Positions 15,314-24,614 are shown, counted from the stretch's first letter. The stretch: DNA of 36,276 nucleotides from Ruminococcus sp. (GCA_031262105.1 JAISIH010000022.1:1-36276), one strand, 5' to 3'. Notes: generated by a model from the sequence alone, not told the origin. A program made the numbers and translations.

Positions 15314-16066
15314 ATGCAAAAAATCTTAGGCTATATGCGCCGTGCAATTACCGATTATAACCTGCTTGCCGACGGGGATAAAATTGCCGTCGGCGTTTCA
15401 GGCGGGAAAGACAGCCTCGTTCTGCTTCGCGGGCTGTATCTGTTAAAACGTTTCATAGGCTTCGACTACGAGCTTATCGCGATAACCGCCGATATGCGTT
15501 TCGGAGGCAAGCCCGGGGATTTTTCGGGCGTCGCCGAATTTTGCGAAAAAATGAACATACCCTATAACATAATCCCCACCGACATCGCCGAAATCGTCTT
15601 CGATATCCGCAAAGAGAAAAACCCTTGCAGTCTCTGCGCAAAAATGCGGCGCGGTATCCTTCACGAAGCGGCAAAATCCGTGGGCTGTAACAAAATTGCC
15701 CTCGGTCACAGCTTCGACGACGCCGTCGAAACCTTCGTGATGAACCTCTTCATGGAAGGGCGGCTCGGCTGTTTCTCCCCGAAAAGTTACCTCTCACGCC
15801 GCGACCTAACCCTAATCCGCCCCCTCGTCTTCGCCCCCGAAAAAGAAGTAAAACGCGCCGCCTATAAAAACAATTTCCCCATAGTAAAATCCCCCTGCCC
15901 CGAAGATAAACACACCAAGCGCGAAGAGATAAAAAATTTCTTAGCGGAACGCGAAAAAGAAGACAAAGGCTTCACAGAACGCATTTTCGGAGCTATGCGA
16001 AAAGCAGATATTGATAGGTGGGCTGGAAAAACCTATGATAAAACTGTTAACACAGAAATTTATTAA
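15314..16066 (+). CDS. ttcA: TtcA-like tRNA 2-thiocytidine synthetase
   Basis: A 250-residue ATP-pyrophosphatase of the TtcA/TtuA group. The PP-loop SGGKDSL sits near residue 30, and the C-S-L-C pair (in NPCSLCAKMRRG) plus a later cysteine (in SPCPEDKHTKREE) match the three ligands of the [4Fe-4S] cluster used for sulfur transfer. TtcA thiolates cytidine 32 of some tRNAs in the cytoplasm. The ATG at 15314 has only a weak ribosome binding site. Its last 32 bases overlap the start of the CDF transporter gene. Short for TtcA, but all motifs are present; a related TtcA-like thiolase on another tRNA position is possible. Confidence 0.82.
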   Translation: MQKILGYMRRAITDYNLLADGDKIAVGVSGGKDSLVLLRGLYLLKRFIGFDYELIAITADMRFGGKPGDFSGVAEFCEKMNIPYNIIPTDIAEIVFDIRKEKNPCSLCAKMRRGILHEAAKSVGCNKIALGHSFDDAVETFVMNLFMEGRLGCFSPKSYLSRRDLTLIRPLVFAPEKEVKRAAYKNNFPIVKSPCPEDKHTKREEIKNFLAEREKEDKGFTERIFGAMRKADIDRWAGKTYDKTVNTEIY

Positions 16067-17195
16067 AGATACCTCATCACATCGCCGTATGCAGGTTGGA
16101 CTGCTTGGCGGTGTTATCGGCATTGTCTGCAACCTGCTGCTGTTTGGGGTTAAGCTTACGGCGGGGCTTTTGATGTCTTCGGTTGCGATTATATCGGACG
16201 CGTTCAATAACCTCTCGGACATGGGTAGTTCGATTGTCGTCCTTATTTCGTCGAAGGCGGCGGCAGCACACCCGGATAAGGAACACCCTTTCGGGCATGG
16301 CAGAGTTGAATATATCGCCGCGCTGATTGTCGCGATAATTATAGTTCTTGTCGGGTTTGAGCTTGGGCGGACGTCGGTTGACAAGATTATTAACCCTTCG
16401 CCGACAGAATTTTCGTGGATCCTCACGATAATATTAACGCTGACGGTTTTTGTTAAACTCTGGATGTATAAGAGCTACAATTTCCTTGCGGATATGATTG
16501 ACTCGACACTTTTCAGGGCGACTGCCCGCGACAGCCTCAATGACGTTATATCGACGCTGGCTGTTGTCTTCGCGACGATTGTTAACCACTTTTTAACGTC
16601 GGTTGAGCTTGACGGCGTAATCGGTCTTGCGGTTGCAATTTATATAGTATTCGGCGGAATTAAGATCGGGAAAGAGACGATCGACCTGCTTCTCGGCAGC
16701 CCTCCGTCGGCAGAACTTTGCGGCAAAATCCGCAGGATAATTTCGGGCGGCGACCATATCGTCGGGGTTCACGACCTTATAATCCACGACTACGGTCCGG
16801 GGCGGATTTTCGCCTCTGCCCATGCCGAAGTCCCCGCCTCCGATGACCCGACATCTGTGCATGAATGTATAGATGCCTTAGAACGTGAGATTTATAAGGA
16901 ACTCGACATTCGCATCGTGCTTCATACCGACCCGATAAGCGTTGACGACGAGAGGGTTAACAAGCTTAAGGAGATGACGGAAAAGATTGTCACCGCGCTT
17001 AACCCCGATTATACCATACACGATTTTCGGATAACAGACGGTGAAAATAACATTAACCTTATCTTTGATGTTGCTGTTCCGGATTGCCCGACCGACAAGG
17101 ATAAATCAGCACTTGCGGACACTTTAAAAAAACTGCTTAAGGCGAACGACAGCAAATACAACGCGGTTATAACCGTTGATGATTATTACGGATAG
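16035..17195 (+). CDS. Cation diffusion facilitator (CDF) metal transporter
   Basis: A 387-residue membrane protein with six predicted helices (about 20-230) and a cytoplasmic metal-binding domain (about 230-385). The transport-site residues typical of CDF proteins are visible: SDAFNNLSD in helix 2 and ATARDSLNDV in helix 5; the HPFGHGR loop after helix 2 is also diagnostic. These proteins export Zn, Mn, Fe or similar ions by exchange with protons. The ATG at 16035 is preferred over an in-frame TTG at 16011; either way it overlaps the 3' end of ttcA, suggesting coupling. The pullulanase gene starts 9 bases after. Metal specificity cannot be read off. Confidence 0.88.
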   Translation: MIKLLTQKFIKDTSSHRRMQVGLLGGVIGIVCNLLLFGVKLTAGLLMSSVAIISDAFNNLSDMGSSIVVLISSKAAAAHPDKEHPFGHGRVEYIAALIVAIIIVLVGFELGRTSVDKIINPSPTEFSWILTIILTLTVFVKLWMYKSYNFLADMIDSTLFRATARDSLNDVISTLAVVFATIVNHFLTSVELDGVIGLAVAIYIVFGGIKIGKETIDLLLGSPPSAELCGKIRRIISGGDHIVGVHDLIIHDYGPGRIFASAHAEVPASDDPTSVHECIDALEREIYKELDIRIVLHTDPISVDDERVNKLKEMTEKIVTALNPDYTIHDFRITDGENNINLIFDVAVPDCPTDKDKSALADTLKKLLKANDSKYNAVITVDDYYG

Positions 17196-17204
17196 AGGTT
17201 ATGC

Positions 17205-19121
17205 ATGGAAAATATAGATAAATTATACTTCTATTCAGGGGACGACCTCGGCGCGGTCTGGAGCTATGATCAGACGATTTTTAAGGTTTGGGCGCCGCTC
17301 GCCGATAAGGCAAGGATTCAGCTTTATAAAACCTGCACAGAAGAAAAACCGTTCCGCAAACTCCCTATGACAAAGGAAAAGAGCGGCATTTGGAGCAAGA
17401 CCGCGTTCGGGAACTTGGACGGGGTTTATTACACCTACGTCTTCACCTATGACGGCATCGAGACCGAGACGATCGACGTCTACGCGAAGTCCTGCGGCGC
17501 GAACGGGGCGATGGGGTTTATCTTCGACCCCGCTTCGACCGACCCCAAGGATTGGGAAAAAGAGGATTACGTTAAGCTTGCCCACTACACCGACGCCTGT
17601 GTCTACGAACTTCACGTGAGGGATTTTTCGATTGATAAAGAGAGCAATTTCTGTTATCGCGGGCGTTTTTTGGCGTTTATAGAAAAGCACCTGCGCAATT
17701 CCGGCGGCGATAAAATCGGGCTTTCGCACCTTCGCGATCTCGGGATAACCCATGTGCAACTTCAGCCGATTTTCGACTTCCAGACGGTTGACGAAACTAA
17801 CCTCCAAAAGCCGCAGTTTAACTGGGGTTATGACCCGCAAAACTTCAACTGCCCGGAGGGTTCATATTCAACAAACCCATATGACGGGCGTGTCCGCGTC
17901 AGTGAAATGAAGCGGATGATTCAAATGCTCCATAAAAACGGCATCGGCGTAATCATGGACGTGGTCTATAGCCACACTTTCGCGACCGCCGACAGCGCGT
18001 TTACGCGAACCTTCCCGAAATACTACTACCGCCTCTGGGGCGACCATTACTCGAACGGCTCGGGCTGCGGCAATGAGCTCGCGACAGAGCGGGCTATGGT
18101 TAGAAAATACATTATCGACAGCCTTTGTTATTTTATGTCAGAATATAAGATTGACGGCTTCCGTTTCGACCTGATGGGGCTTTATGACATTGAGACGCTT
18201 AAGGCGGCACGCGAAAAGCTCCTTGAAATTAACCCGAACGTAATCCTCTACGGCGAGGGCTGGACAGGCGGCGACTCGCCCCTTGAATATTCCGATCGGG
18301 CGATGAAACTTAATGCGCGTTCCGTTCCCGGTTACGGATTTTTCTCCGACGACTTCCGCGACACAATCAAGGGTAACAATTTTATCAACAAGGACAGAGG
18401 CTACGTCAACGGTGCGTTAGGCACGGAGCATTTTGTCCGCGAGGTAATATCCGGGCGAATTCCGCACCCGCAGTTACCCGGCATGACGCAATATTCATGG
18501 ACCGATACGCCCTGCCAGACGGTTAACTATGTCGAGGCACACGACAACCTCACCCTCTGGGATAAGCTTTTCTATTCAAACCCGACCGACACTATCGAAA
18601 ACCGCAAGCGAATGGATAAGATTGCGGCGGCTTTCGTCTTCCTGTCGCAGGGAATTCCGTTTATTCAGGCGGGGCAGGATTTCTTGCGGAGCAAACCTCT
18701 CCCGGGCGGAAATTCTTTCGACCACAACAGCTACAGATCCCCCGACATTATTAATAGTATAAAATGGAACAGAAAATCCGAATATCGCGACGTCTATAAT
18801 TTCTACAAGGGCTTAATTGAGTTTCGGAAAAACCACTCCGCGCTTCGTATGTATGAGAACAAGCAGGTTGCGGAAAATCTTAAGTTTTTCGACAACCTCC
18901 CCGCCCATGTAATCGGCTTCGGGCTGTATGGGGACGATAACTTAGCGGAGATTTTAGTCTTTTTCAACGCAGGGGAATTTCCCGTAAGGCTCTATGCTTT
19001 TGAAGAATATGACGTCTATATCGACGGAGAGCAGGCGGGCAACACTCCGCTCAGACAGGTTTCGGGGGAATATGAGGTTACGGGAATTTCGGTAATAGTC
19101 CTCGGTAAGCGTTATGAATAA
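17205..19121 (+). CDS. pulA: Type I pullulanase (glycogen debranching)
   Basis: A 638-residue GH13 enzyme. An N-terminal CBM48-like domain (about 10-110, FKVWAPLADKARIQLY) is followed by the catalytic barrel with the pullulanase mark FNWGYDPQNFNCPEGSYSTNP, then GFRFDLMGLYD (nucleophile Asp), ILYGEGW (acid/base Glu) and YVEAHDN (third Asp), and a C-terminal beta domain. It hydrolyses alpha-1,6 branch points in glycogen, pullulan or limit dextrins. There is no signal peptide, so it acts in the cytoplasm, probably on glycogen or imported maltodextrins. AGAGG lies six bases before the ATG. It is in the ttcA-CDF unit and its last 8 bases overlap gtrA. Confidence 0.93.
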   Translation: MENIDKLYFYSGDDLGAVWSYDQTIFKVWAPLADKARIQLYKTCTEEKPFRKLPMTKEKSGIWSKTAFGNLDGVYYTYVFTYDGIETETIDVYAKSCGANGAMGFIFDPASTDPKDWEKEDYVKLAHYTDACVYELHVRDFSIDKESNFCYRGRFLAFIEKHLRNSGGDKIGLSHLRDLGITHVQLQPIFDFQTVDETNLQKPQFNWGYDPQNFNCPEGSYSTNPYDGRVRVSEMKRMIQMLHKNGIGVIMDVVYSHTFATADSAFTRTFPKYYYRLWGDHYSNGSGCGNELATERAMVRKYIIDSLCYFMSEYKIDGFRFDLMGLYDIETLKAAREKLLEINPNVILYGEGWTGGDSPLEYSDRAMKLNARSVPGYGFFSDDFRDTIKGNNFINKDRGYVNGALGTEHFVREVISGRIPHPQLPGMTQYSWTDTPCQTVNYVEAHDNLTLWDKLFYSNPTDTIENRKRMDKIAAAFVFLSQGIPFIQAGQDFLRSKPLPGGNSFDHNSYRSPDIINSIKWNRKSEYRDVYNFYKGLIEFRKNHSALRMYENKQVAENLKFFDNLPAHVIGFGLYGDDNLAEILVFFNAGEFPVRLYAFEEYDVYIDGEQAGNTPLRQVSGEYEVTGISVIVLGKRYE

Positions 19122-19563
19122 TATTATACGAAAGATTGTCGGAATCTTACCGAAGTTTTTACAAAAATTTTACTATAAGCACGAATCGGTACTATTATAT
19201 ATATTCTACGGCGGCTTAACAACCCTCGTGTCGTTTGTAATGCAGTTTATCCCCGCGTATTTCGGCGCGGCGGTTTGGCTTTCAACGTCAATTTCGTGGG
19301 TTTCGGCGGTAACATTCGCGTTTTTTGTGAACAAATTTTTCGTCTTCGAAAGCCGACAGCGGACGGCAAAGGTGCTAATCCGCGAGGGAGGGCAATTTTT
19401 CGCGGCAAGGCTCCTCTCATTCTTTGTCGAATTAGGCTATCTCGTTTTGATGGTTGATATTTTGCATCTCGGTCTTGTAGCAAATAAGATAATTATACAA
19501 ATAGTAATACTAATCCTCAACTTCCTCTTTTCAAAGTTCATAATATTCAAGAAAAGCAATTAA
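19114..19563 (+). CDS. GtrA-family membrane protein
   Basis: A 149-residue protein with four predicted membrane helices (about 25-45, 52-72, 90-112, 118-140), the compact GtrA/GtcA fold. GtrA-like proteins are thought to flip undecaprenyl-phosphate-linked sugars for cell-wall or polysaccharide glycosylation, working with a glycosyltransferase and, in some Gram-positives, YfhO. Its start lies inside the pullulanase gene (8-base overlap), so it is probably made by coupled translation. No CsbB-like glycosyltransferase adjoins it. A terminator overlaps its stop codon, making it the last gene of the unit. Confidence 0.85.
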   Translation: MNNIIRKIVGILPKFLQKFYYKHESVLLYIFYGGLTTLVSFVMQFIPAYFGAAVWLSTSISWVSAVTFAFFVNKFFVFESRQRTAKVLIREGGQFFAARLLSFFVELGYLVLMVDILHLGLVANKIIIQIVILILNFLFSKFIIFKKSN

Positions 19564-19582
19564 TCAATTTGCTTTTTTTGTT
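19552..19582 (+). terminator. Intrinsic terminator after gtrA
   Basis: AAAAGCAA (19552-19559) pairs with TTGCTTTT (19569-19576) around a 9-base loop and is followed by more T (to 19579). The gtrA stop codon lies in the loop. Confidence 0.8.
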
Positions 19583-19624
19583 ATCAAACTGTAAATATAA
19601 AACGCAAAATGTTCACAAAAAGTT

Positions 19625-19654
19625 TTTAATTTAGTCGAAATTATATTGTATAAT
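19625..19654 (+). promoter_or_regulatory. Probable promoter for the amidase fusion gene
   Basis: TATAAT (19649-19654) is clear; the best -35 is a weak TTTAAT (19625-19630) with an 18-base spacer. The leader contains a small hairpin AAATCC/GGATTT (19666-19681) followed by a T6 run (19686-19691), resembling an attenuator. No good ribosome binding site precedes the ATG. Confidence 0.5.
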
Positions 19655-19705
19655 GTTATATACAGAAATCCGGTCGGATTTTAGATTTTTTGCTGTACGA
19701 ATTTT

Positions 19706-22700
19706 ATGAAGAAACCAAAACTAAAAGTTTTTCGGAAACTAATCGGCGTGTTGCTGTCGGTAGCTATGGCTGTCGGGCTTTTTCCGGCTGTTCCGGCGGT
19801 TGCCGAGGAGGCAGTGCCGGAGGGCTACACGGTTATTGCGCCGCAAGCCCCCATTAACCGCGATGAAGAACTCCCGGTTTATATCCCCGAAGAGCCTTCT
19901 TATATGTATTCGTTCCCCGATTACATGAAAGGCGTTTTTGTCACGCCCGGGGTTGATTTCGCGCTGACGGGTGAGGAAGATGCGCCGCTTTCCGACGACG
20001 AAATTGCCGCGAACGTCGAAAATCTCCTTGACAGGATTACAGCACGGGGCTTGAACACGCTTATTATTGAAACTTCGGCAGATGAGGTTTATTATTTCAC
20101 CGACATTAACGACACGGTTAAAAAATCTGTTCTCGAATATATTATAACCCCCGCGAAAGCCCGCGGAATGTTCGTCTATCTGAATTTCCAAATTGACACG
20201 CTGATGTCGAGCCTTTTGGGGCTTACGACCGGGGACCGCATCAACAAATTCGCGATTGATATCCGAAATTTCACCGTCAATTACCCTTGCGACGGAATAA
20301 TTTTCGACGGCTATTATGCTTCAAAAGACAGCACAAGCCTCTCGAGCTACCTTGCGGGCGGGTCGGGGATAGGTTTCGACAACTGGCTTCTCGATAACAA
20401 TTCTTACATATTCTCCCTTGCGGCGGCGGCTGTCCATAAAACCGACAACACCATCCCTGTGGGCATTGCCCTCGAGGACGTTTGGGAAAATTACGAAGAG
20501 ATCGACGAAACAACAATTCCGGGCTCGGAGACCACAGCCGATTTTGAGGCACTCTCGAACGGTTACGCCGACACCCTCTCCTATATTAAAAAAGGTTTTG
20601 CCGACTTCATGATGGTTAAGACGGACGGCTCAATCGGCGACTCGAACGAGCCTTTTAAGGCTGTGACGTCGTGGTGGGGGGATGTGTCTGCGGAAGCGGC
20701 AATTCCAATGTATATTTCCCACGCGAATGAGAAAATCTGCACCGACAGCGAGGGTTGGAACTCCCCGGACGAGCTTGTAAAGCAGGTTATCGCGGCGGAG
20801 GCGATTGAGAGCTGTAAGGGCAGCGCGTTCACAAGCCTTTATGCCCTCGAAGACAACGAGCTTGAATCGACAACCGCCCTCGAAATGCATTATTCCGACA
20901 GCTTGGATATCGACGGGCTTGACTCCGAGCTTGAGATGACCCTCCCGACAAGCACAAACTTCAAAACCGAAGAGCCTTACGCAATCTTTGCCGGTTCTTT
21001 CGACCCGAACTTCCCGGTTTACTATCAGGGCAACGAGATTGTGCTAAACGAAGCGGGGCGTTTCTATTTCAGAATTGACCTTGAAGTGGGCTTAAATATC
21101 TTCAAGTTCCAGAGCAAAGCAAAGGTTATTACATATAATATTACACGCACTGTAAATGTACTCAAGGATATGTCGCCGAAGACAGGTCCGCTCTATGTTG
21201 ACGGCGAAACGACCGTTTCTGTCGAAGCGACCGGCTATAAAGGCTCGAAGATCAGCGCGTCGGTTAACGGAAAGAATATCGAGCTTAAGGAAACTGACGG
21301 ACAGACGGAGGGGCTTGACCCGAACTCGTCCTACGCACGGTTCCAAGGCTATTACACCGTCCCGAAGGGCAAAATCGGTGAGGAAATTAACCTCGGGAAC
21401 GTCGAAATTTTCGGCTCTTATACCTCCCCGAACGGCACGAAATTCACCGCCGGTCTCACGGGCGCGCAGATTATCATTAATGCTGTCCCCGAAGCCGCCC
21501 AAGCCTTCGACGGAAGCCTGCTTCGCGTGAAATCCGAAAACACAATGACCTATCGCGCTTCAACAACCTCGACAAACCCGACCCCCGACGCAACCCGCCT
21601 CCCCGCCGGAACTCTCGACTATTACGTCAAATCCGTAACCCTCGACGGAACGGAATATTATGTCACAAACAGCGGCAGAAGAATTAAGGCAGCCGCCGTC
21701 GATGTCCTCCCGAACGAACCCCTCGGCGCAAACCCAATCGGCATAACCTCTGCGGGAACGCGCGGCACAGACACGTTTATAACGTTCTCCCTCTCGAAAG
21801 CGATACCATATAATGTAAGCTACAACGGCGCAGACTATGTTAACGGCGACAACGGCAGCCATTATGTTAAAAATTTCAAGGCAACCTCCGTCTCGATTAT
21901 CTTCGATTACGTAACCTCCGTCTCCGCCGGCGACATTAACTTCCCCTCAACCTCCGAATTCACCGTCGGGAAGTTCGACACCTACGATTTATCCGGGCTT
22001 AAGAAGACAAGGTTAACCCTCTATCTGCGCGAAAACGGCGTCTACTGCGGCATTTCAGGCAGTTACGACCAAAACGGCAACCTTACCCTCCAGTTTAACG
22101 GCTCTGAAAACGGTTTAAGCGGCGCAACGATAGTTATCGACCCCGGTCACGGTTACACCGAAGCCGAAGCGTTCGACCCCGGTGCCGTCGGTCACATCAA
22201 GGAGCAAACCGCAAACCTCGCAATCGCGAAATACCTCGAAGCCTACCTCAAAAACGCAGGCGCGAACGTTATCCGCCTTAAGACCGAGTCTGAACGCTAT
22301 GTGACAAAAGAACGCGCCGCAATCGCCCGGCAATACGACCCCGACATCTTCATCTCCGTCCACTGTAACTCCGCCGGAAGCTCCGCATTCGGCACCGAAG
22401 CCTACTACTTTACCCCCTTCTCCGAGCCGTTAGCACGTTACGTCTCCGCAAATATAGCCGGCGTTCTCGAAAACATCAACGGTAACGTCAAGAATGACCG
22501 CGGCGCAAAATACAACTACTTCTACGTCACCCAACAACAGGAATTCCCCAGTATCTTGGTCGAAACCGCCTTCGTCACAAACTACGCCGAAGCCATGGCT
22601 CTCGCCGACGAAACCTACCAAAAACAATTCGCAAAAGCAATAATGAACGGTATAGAACAATACTTTAACAGAACGTCATACAACTCATACGGAGATGGAA

Positions 22701-22714
22701 GCGCGTCATTCTAA
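19706..22714 (+). CDS. Secreted glycosidase-like / N-acetylmuramoyl-L-alanine amidase fusion
   Basis: A 1002-residue exported protein. Residues 1-33 are a signal peptide ending near AVPAVAEEA. Residues about 70-400 resemble a GHL10-type TIM-barrel glycoside hydrolase domain (MKGVFVTPG; ARGLNTLIIET; ARGMFVYLN; CDGIIFDGYY). A beta-rich middle (about 400-800) links to a C-terminal Amidase_3 domain (about 807-995) with all expected zinc and catalytic residues: H815 (DPGHG), E833, H886 (SVHCN) and E953 (LVETAF). The amidase part cuts the bond between N-acetylmuramic acid and the stem peptide. It is a single-gene unit, ended by a bidirectional terminator. The amidase call is secure; glycosidase activity is inferred from fold-like motifs only. 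Confidence 0.87.
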   Translation: MKKPKLKVFRKLIGVLLSVAMAVGLFPAVPAVAEEAVPEGYTVIAPQAPINRDEELPVYIPEEPSYMYSFPDYMKGVFVTPGVDFALTGEEDAPLSDDEIAANVENLLDRITARGLNTLIIETSADEVYYFTDINDTVKKSVLEYIITPAKARGMFVYLNFQIDTLMSSLLGLTTGDRINKFAIDIRNFTVNYPCDGIIFDGYYASKDSTSLSSYLAGGSGIGFDNWLLDNNSYIFSLAAAAVHKTDNTIPVGIALEDVWENYEEIDETTIPGSETTADFEALSNGYADTLSYIKKGFADFMMVKTDGSIGDSNEPFKAVTSWWGDVSAEAAIPMYISHANEKICTDSEGWNSPDELVKQVIAAEAIESCKGSAFTSLYALEDNELESTTALEMHYSDSLDIDGLDSELEMTLPTSTNFKTEEPYAIFAGSFDPNFPVYYQGNEIVLNEAGRFYFRIDLEVGLNIFKFQSKAKVITYNITRTVNVLKDMSPKTGPLYVDGETTVSVEATGYKGSKISASVNGKNIELKETDGQTEGLDPNSSYARFQGYYTVPKGKIGEEINLGNVEIFGSYTSPNGTKFTAGLTGAQIIINAVPEAAQAFDGSLLRVKSENTMTYRASTTSTNPTPDATRLPAGTLDYYVKSVTLDGTEYYVTNSGRRIKAAAVDVLPNEPLGANPIGITSAGTRGTDTFITFSLSKAIPYNVSYNGADYVNGDNGSHYVKNFKATSVSIIFDYVTSVSAGDINFPSTSEFTVGKFDTYDLSGLKKTRLTLYLRENGVYCGISGSYDQNGNLTLQFNGSENGLSGATIVIDPGHGYTEAEAFDPGAVGHIKEQTANLAIAKYLEAYLKNAGANVIRLKTESERYVTKERAAIARQYDPDIFISVHCNSAGSSAFGTEAYYFTPFSEPLARYVSANIAGVLENINGNVKNDRGAKYNYFYVTQQQEFPSILVETAFVTNYAEAMALADETYQKQFAKAIMNGIEQYFNRTSYNSYGDGSASF

Positions 22715-22718
22715 ATAG

Positions 22719-22774
22719 TAAAAAATCCGCATACAACTACCATTTAATTGGTTGATGTATGCGGATTCGTTTTT
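22719..22774. terminator. Bidirectional terminator between convergent genes
   Basis: AATCCGCATACA (22724-22735) pairs with 22756-22767, and ACCA/TGGT pair again inside. A T5 run (22770-22774) follows on the plus strand and a T6 run (plus bases 22720-22725) on the minus strand. It serves the amidase fusion and the hydrogenase-like gene. Confidence 0.88.
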
Positions 22775-22780
22775 AATAAC

Positions 22781-24484
22781 TTATGCTAACTCTACGATTA
22801 ATTCCCCTACTGTTGCATTTAATGATACCGACGCATCTGCTACCACCTTCATTGAGGTGCGGATTTCGTTGGAGTTTGTTACTGTGGTGGTAAAGGATTC
22901 GCGGAGTTTCATTAGGGCATTTTGAAGGGTTGAGAGGGTGTTGACGAGGGTGGGGAGGTCGGCGGCGTCTATGGAGTTTGAGGCGCGGCACATATCAATA
23001 ATTTTCGCAAGGATTCCGATGATGATGTTGACGTATTTGTCGGACTCGGCGTGGTTTTTGTCGATGCTTGAGAGGGCGGCGTAGATGCTTTCTATGTCCG
23101 CCATAAGTTTTTCAGCGAAACTTGAAACGCTTTCGGAAACGCTGTTAATTTGAGCAAGTTTTTCTTCAAGACCGGCGTTTTCGGAAGTGAGGGCTGTTTT
23201 CGCGTATTGGATGCAGTTATTGCGGGTGTTTATGCCGCGCATGATTGCGGACGCCATTTCGCGGCAGGAGTCGTAGCCGCAGGAGTGGCAGTTAAAGTTT
23301 TGCTGCTCTTTGGTAGATTTGCCCATTGACAGGAAAACTTCTTGAAGTTCGCTGTCGGTCGGGGTGAGGGCTGTGCGGCGTTGTTTAGCGAAGGTGCGGA
23401 TAAATTTCTTCGTATCGACGAGGGTGTCGTCGAAGAATTTCTTTTGGCTGTCTTCTTTTTTGCCGGTTATGAAATTTTTGGGCATCTTACGGCGTTCTTT
23501 CGCTTCATTTTCGACATATTTCATGACGGTCATAACGTCGAAGATATCGCCGGAGAAGCAGGAACCGGGACCGCAGTTACAGCCGTTTTGACAGCTTAAA
23601 ACGTCGAATATTTCGGGACGCTTAAACTGCGGCATTGCCCCATAAAGGTCAAGCTCATTAAAGATTGAAGAACCGGCAACGGAAACGATATTACGCTCGG
23701 AATCGTAGAGCCAAACGTTCTCGCGTAAGCCGCCGTCGCGGGGGAATATTCCGCCCATAACGCCTTGCTGGTCGTCGAATTTATAGAGGACGTCGGAAGA
23801 AGTCGAAGCACGCATCTTTGCCTTGTGGGCGAGGGCGTATTCGTAAATCCGCTTGATGGTTACGTTATAATCAATCGTTTCGGAATTGAGGCACTCGACT
23901 TTTTTCGCGATACATGGGGACAAAAGCGCAATGCTGTAGGGGACGTGGAGGAATTCTTTGAGGTAAATAGCCTCACAGATTTCGGGACTCCAAATGGGCA
24001 TGAGGTTATCGACAACGGGGTGGTTATATTTTTCGATATAATCGACGAGCGAGGGGCAGACAGAAGCGATTATACCTTTATTATTCTTAATTGATTCGAG
24101 ATGTTTTGCGTACGCCCAAGTCATTATATCCGCCCCGTACGCGCCGTCATAGACAGCGAAAACGCCCTCGGACTTAAGCCACTCGAGAAGCCCCTGCCAC
24201 ATTTCGGGGAGGGAAGTTTTTATCGCGGGGGAGACGATAACGACGATTTTCTCGGCGTTATTAAGAGCAGTCATAAACTTTTCGGTATCATCTATGTAGT
24301 CTCTTGCGCCATGCACGCAGGCTTTTATGCACGCGCCGCACATTATACAGCAATCCGGGTCAACTTCCGTGACGTTTCTTCCGTCGTCGGTGACAACGAT
24401 ACGGTTAGCATCTCTGCACGGGCAAGCCCTTATACAGACATTGCACCCGACACAGCGATCTTTATCAGTTCTAATTAAATCCAT
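22781..24484 (-). CDS. Putative sensory [FeFe]-hydrogenase with helical tail
   Basis: A 567-residue cytoplasmic protein. Residues 1-60 hold two [4Fe-4S] ferredoxin motifs (C11,C14,C17,C21; C46,C49,C52,C56). Residues about 75-320 are an [FeFe]-hydrogenase H-cluster domain with ligands C143 (ASVCP), C191 (SPCIAKK), C298 and C302 (CQNGCNCGPG). The usual proton-relay cysteine before C143 (TSCCP) is valine here, as expected of non-catalytic or sensory members. Residues 399-424 are a further Fe-S motif (CxxC, x4, C, x16, C). Residues about 430-567 form a long helical, chemoreceptor-like tail instead of a PAS domain. It has a consensus promoter and an AGGAG site six bases before the ATG. Likely role: hydrogen or redox sensing; output partner unknown. 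Confidence 0.82.
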   Translation of the reverse strand: MDLIRTDKDRCVGCNVCIRACPCRDANRIVVTDDGRNVTEVDPDCCIMCGACIKACVHGARDYIDDTEKFMTALNNAEKIVVIVSPAIKTSLPEMWQGLLEWLKSEGVFAVYDGAYGADIMTWAYAKHLESIKNNKGIIASVCPSLVDYIEKYNHPVVDNLMPIWSPEICEAIYLKEFLHVPYSIALLSPCIAKKVECLNSETIDYNVTIKRIYEYALAHKAKMRASTSSDVLYKFDDQQGVMGGIFPRDGGLRENVWLYDSERNIVSVAGSSIFNELDLYGAMPQFKRPEIFDVLSCQNGCNCGPGSCFSGDIFDVMTVMKYVENEAKERRKMPKNFITGKKEDSQKKFFDDTLVDTKKFIRTFAKQRRTALTPTDSELQEVFLSMGKSTKEQQNFNCHSCGYDSCREMASAIMRGINTRNNCIQYAKTALTSENAGLEEKLAQINSVSESVSSFAEKLMADIESIYAALSSIDKNHAESDKYVNIIIGILAKIIDMCRASNSIDAADLPTLVNTLSTLQNALMKLRESFTTTVTNSNEIRTSMKVVADASVSLNATVGELIVELA

Positions 24485-24545
24485 AGAGAACTCCTAATTA
24501 TGTAAAATGTTTTAATACATAAGGTTATAGTTACCCGTAACATTA

Positions 24546-24574
24546 ATTATACAGTATAAAATCCCTCCTGTCAA
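24546..24574 (-). promoter_or_regulatory. Consensus sigma-A promoter for the hydrogenase-like gene
   Basis: On the minus strand: TTGACA (24569-24574), 17-base spacer, TATAAT (24546-24551), both exact consensus, the strongest promoter in the window. It gives a leader of about 55 bases ending in AGGAG. Confidence 0.9.
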
Positions 24575-24614
24575 TAGTTTTCACGTATTTTTTACAAAGT
24601 AAGAATGTGGGAAA

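Noticed and set aside
16011-16034. TTG start for the CDF transporter
   Set aside because: The ATG at 16035 gives a normal CDF N-terminus; the extra eight residues have no family support.
17235-17840. A 201-codon open frame antisense to the pullulanase gene
   Set aside because: Opposite strand of conserved CBM48/GH13 coding sequence; typical GC-driven shadow frame.
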